Of a stretch of 64,000 nt of DNA, positions 62,217 through 64,000 are shown piece by piece (position 1 is the stretch's first letter; every line of letters starts with the position of its first letter). The translations under genes were made by a program, and so were the position numbers. The notes beneath the pieces were generated by a model, which worked only from the letters and a program-made list of their open reading frames with translations, was not told the origin of the DNA and searched no databases. Source of the stretch: Neurospora tetraspora (lineage: Eukaryota > Ascomycota > Sordariomycetes > Sordariales > Sordariaceae). The DNA lies in NCBI RefSeq assembly GCF_033439725.1, contig NW_026944390.1, positions 992,001-1,056,000 of the forward strand. The letters run 5' to 3'.

Positions 62217-62536
62217 GGCTATACGAAAGATACGTACCTTCTCTACTTCGCCCTTTTCTGGTGGCCAAGCAGTGTCTCTTGGCGCCAAGTCGCTAGTCCA
62301 ACCCCAAGTCTCTCCTCTTTAAGACTTTTACTATAACTTTACGAAAAATTACTGTATTAAAAAACGGACTTCACCAGTAAATTTAGCGCATCCAAAAGGG
62401 GCCTTTTTATACAGGTTAGCTATATACTGGGTTGTGCTGAGATTGATGTAGCGGTTGTGAAGAAAATCGCAGGTACTTGGGTTTGGTTTGGCTTGCAAGA
62501 TGTAGGCGGAAAAGGTACGTATCTTTCGTATAGCCA
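62217..62536. mobile_element. 320-bp MITE with 24-bp perfect terminal inverted repeats
   Basis: The left end 62217-62240 starts GGCTATACGAAAGATACG and is matched exactly in reverse complement by 62513-62536. The interior has no ORF of note and is AT-richer in its middle. Possible TA duplications could be hidden in the ends (GCTATACG / CGTATAGC), which would suit a Tc1/mariner-type MITE. Confidence 0.7.
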
Positions 62537-63255
62537 CTTTCCCCTTGTTCATCCCGGTCGGAACAAAGCAAAGAAGAAAAGGCCCAGGAATGCGCAGCGG
62601 CAGGTCCCGCGCATGGCATGTGTCAAACTCCGATGGAATTTGATCGTGTTTGGAAGCTTCGAACCTTCAGCAGTCCTTCCCCCGGTTTCTGCGTCTGGCT
62701 GAAACAAGTCGTGGAGGCTGAGGTGCCCCTGACAAAAAAGACTCGGGAGAGCAAGCAACCTACCGTCGGCGCCTACGAACGAGAGGCTGAGAGCTGAATA
62801 GTGGATAGGCACATATGCGAAACTTCCAAAGTCCTGGTGGACATGGCCGTCCAAAATGGATTGCATTACATATGTTGGTATACCCCCTTTAGTCTATGTT
62901 AGAAGCTGTGGACGTAGGTATTCCAAATGCCACAATCTCATTCTTTATCTGTCTGTTTGTAGGACCTCAAATGAAGCGGATAGAGCACAAGAGAGAATGA
63001 CAACCCGCTTACCCCACCCCAAAAGAATATTTTGTACAGGAGCTCAGCCTGTACCTGCATAGCCGCTGACTAAAGTGTAAAATGACAGTGCAGCTGCGGG
63101 TTCATCCCACTTCATCACGCATCGTCCCATCTCTTCTCACTGACATCAACTCTGTTTATCCACACTTGACCTCACTTGTCGCTTTATAGCTTCTGTTCAT
63201 CTTATATTCGTCATTCCACAAAGCCTGAGCCGTTGTTCTATATACCTTATCCCCA
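62537..63255. other. Intergenic region before the right-edge regulator
   Basis: No gene is recognised. This should include the promoter of the next gene. Confidence 0.5.
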
Positions 63256-64000
63256 ATGTCAACATTGTCTTTCACCTGGGATGATCCACACGCGGACCTC
63301 CCCTCAGACTCGGAAGCGACTGAAGAAGACCTCCTCGACAACCCCGTGCTCAAAGTATCGCGCCCAGTCACAGCGTGTACAAGATGTGAGCCAGCCTGAA
63401 CGTCAACCCAATTTGCGCCAATATTGACAGTTGGAGATATGTAGGCCGAAGTGCCAAGATCAAGTGTGACGGAAAGCTTCCGGCCTGTACCTCATGTGTC
63501 AAGTTCGGTCGCGAATCCGAGTGCATGCCCATCAGCGAACGCTTCATCAGAGGGAGGGAACCAAATTACGTGAGAGCTCTCGAAGCTAGGGTCGAGAAGC
63601 TGGAGAAACAGCTCCATTACGCTCGGTCGCAGATGTCCTCGCAGAGCCAGCCTGGTCCCGATCCCGCCACTGCTCCCGGCCCTTTGGACCCTGAGACCGA
63701 TGATTGGGGTCCAGATCGCCGGGATTCTCTTGACAATATCAGAGTCAACGTTGCCCGGAGGGCAGCACGCCTACATGGGGATGAAGAGATCGAGCAGGTT
63801 ATAGCCTCACTGAGCTCAGTGTATGTGTTCTCATTGCGTCAACTTGTCCGAACGGATCCTAACCAACCCTCATTCTATTCAGAACAATTAACCCCGTTTC
63901 CCAGGAAGACCACGAGAAGACTCGTCTCTCCCTCGCCACCATCATCCTGGCTGCTTCCACAAACAAGTTCGTGCCACAGTCCCGGTCTGTCGGACTGCCG
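63256..64000 (+). CDS. Zn(II)2Cys6 fungal transcription factor, 5' part (runs off the right edge)
   Basis: Exons are 63256..63385, 63445..63820 and 63883..>64000. Introns of 59 and 62 nt have GTGAGC and GTATGT donors, and the second has a CCTAACC branch. The zinc cluster is C41-x2-C44-x6-C51-x6-C58-x2-C61-x8-C70, with the first splice inside the C44 codon. An acidic N-terminus precedes it (SDSEATEEDLLD), and a coiled-coil linker follows (VRALEARVEKLEKQL). The visible part ends before the regulatory domain. It is a nuclear DNA-binding regulator of unknown targets, transcribed away from the other regulator about 2 kb to its left. Confidence 0.93.

Noticed and set aside
1-64000. CRISPR array, bacterial operons or prophage
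   Set aside because: Introns, zinc-cluster regulators and RIP-like decay show fungal nuclear DNA; the tandem repeats here lack spacer structure.

Overview
The window reads as nuclear DNA of a filamentous ascomycete (Pezizomycotina, most likely a Sordariomycete). The evidence is short introns of about 50-120 bp with GTATGT/GTAAGT donors and CTAAC-type branch sites, two Zn(II)2Cys6 regulators, a multimodular non-ribosomal peptide synthetase (NRPS), and a block of about 29 kb turned into AT-rich, TpA-rich sequence in the way repeat-induced point mutation (RIP) does. No genus can be named from the sequence alone.

Left arm (1-13,447): an NRPS on the minus strand runs off the window edge (visible order A-T-C-A-T-C). 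About 1 kb away and divergently transcribed is a 2-oxoglutarate/Fe(II) oxygenase, so the pair looks like the edge of a natural-product cluster. Then come a doubtful small ORF, a 100-bp inverted repeat with a short loop, about 1.5 kb of apparently empty DNA, and a pyrroline-5-carboxylate reductase gene.

AT-rich island (13,448-42,364): it is bracketed by a perfect 18-bp inverted repeat. Inside are two fossil copies of one Ty3/gypsy-type LTR retrotransposon, both reading on the minus strand (19,349-28,531 and 32,113-40,430), each with its own LTR pair and both heavily mutated. Each copy carries later insertions that the sister copy lacks. Copy 1 holds a 737-bp element with a tRNA-like head and a 9-bp target duplication, plus a roughly 1-kb segment with a 16-bp minisatellite. 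Copy 2 holds a 789-bp element with 50-bp terminal inverted repeats. With these insertions removed, both copies come to about 7.4-7.5 kb. The rest of the island is unassigned RIP-like sequence with several minisatellites.

Right arm (42,365-64,000): a fungal multi-pass membrane protein (with an unexplained frame change), a 613-bp MITE with 70-bp terminal inverted repeats, a secreted S1/P1-type nuclease with all nine zinc ligands, a second inverted repeat, a four-exon O-methyltransferase with a TATA box, a poorly resolved secreted-protein gene, an 880-aa TPR-type protein, a 971-aa Zn(II)2Cys6 transcription factor on the minus strand, a 320-bp MITE, and the 5' part of another Zn(II)2Cys6 regulator running off the right edge.

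The NRPS and oxygenase could act in one pathway; the O-methyltransferase lies 43 kb away beyond the island, so a link to them is only a guess. The other genes look like unrelated single-copy genes. The most unusual content is the structure of the island: nested insertions with readable empty sites, and the inverted repeat at its two borders.
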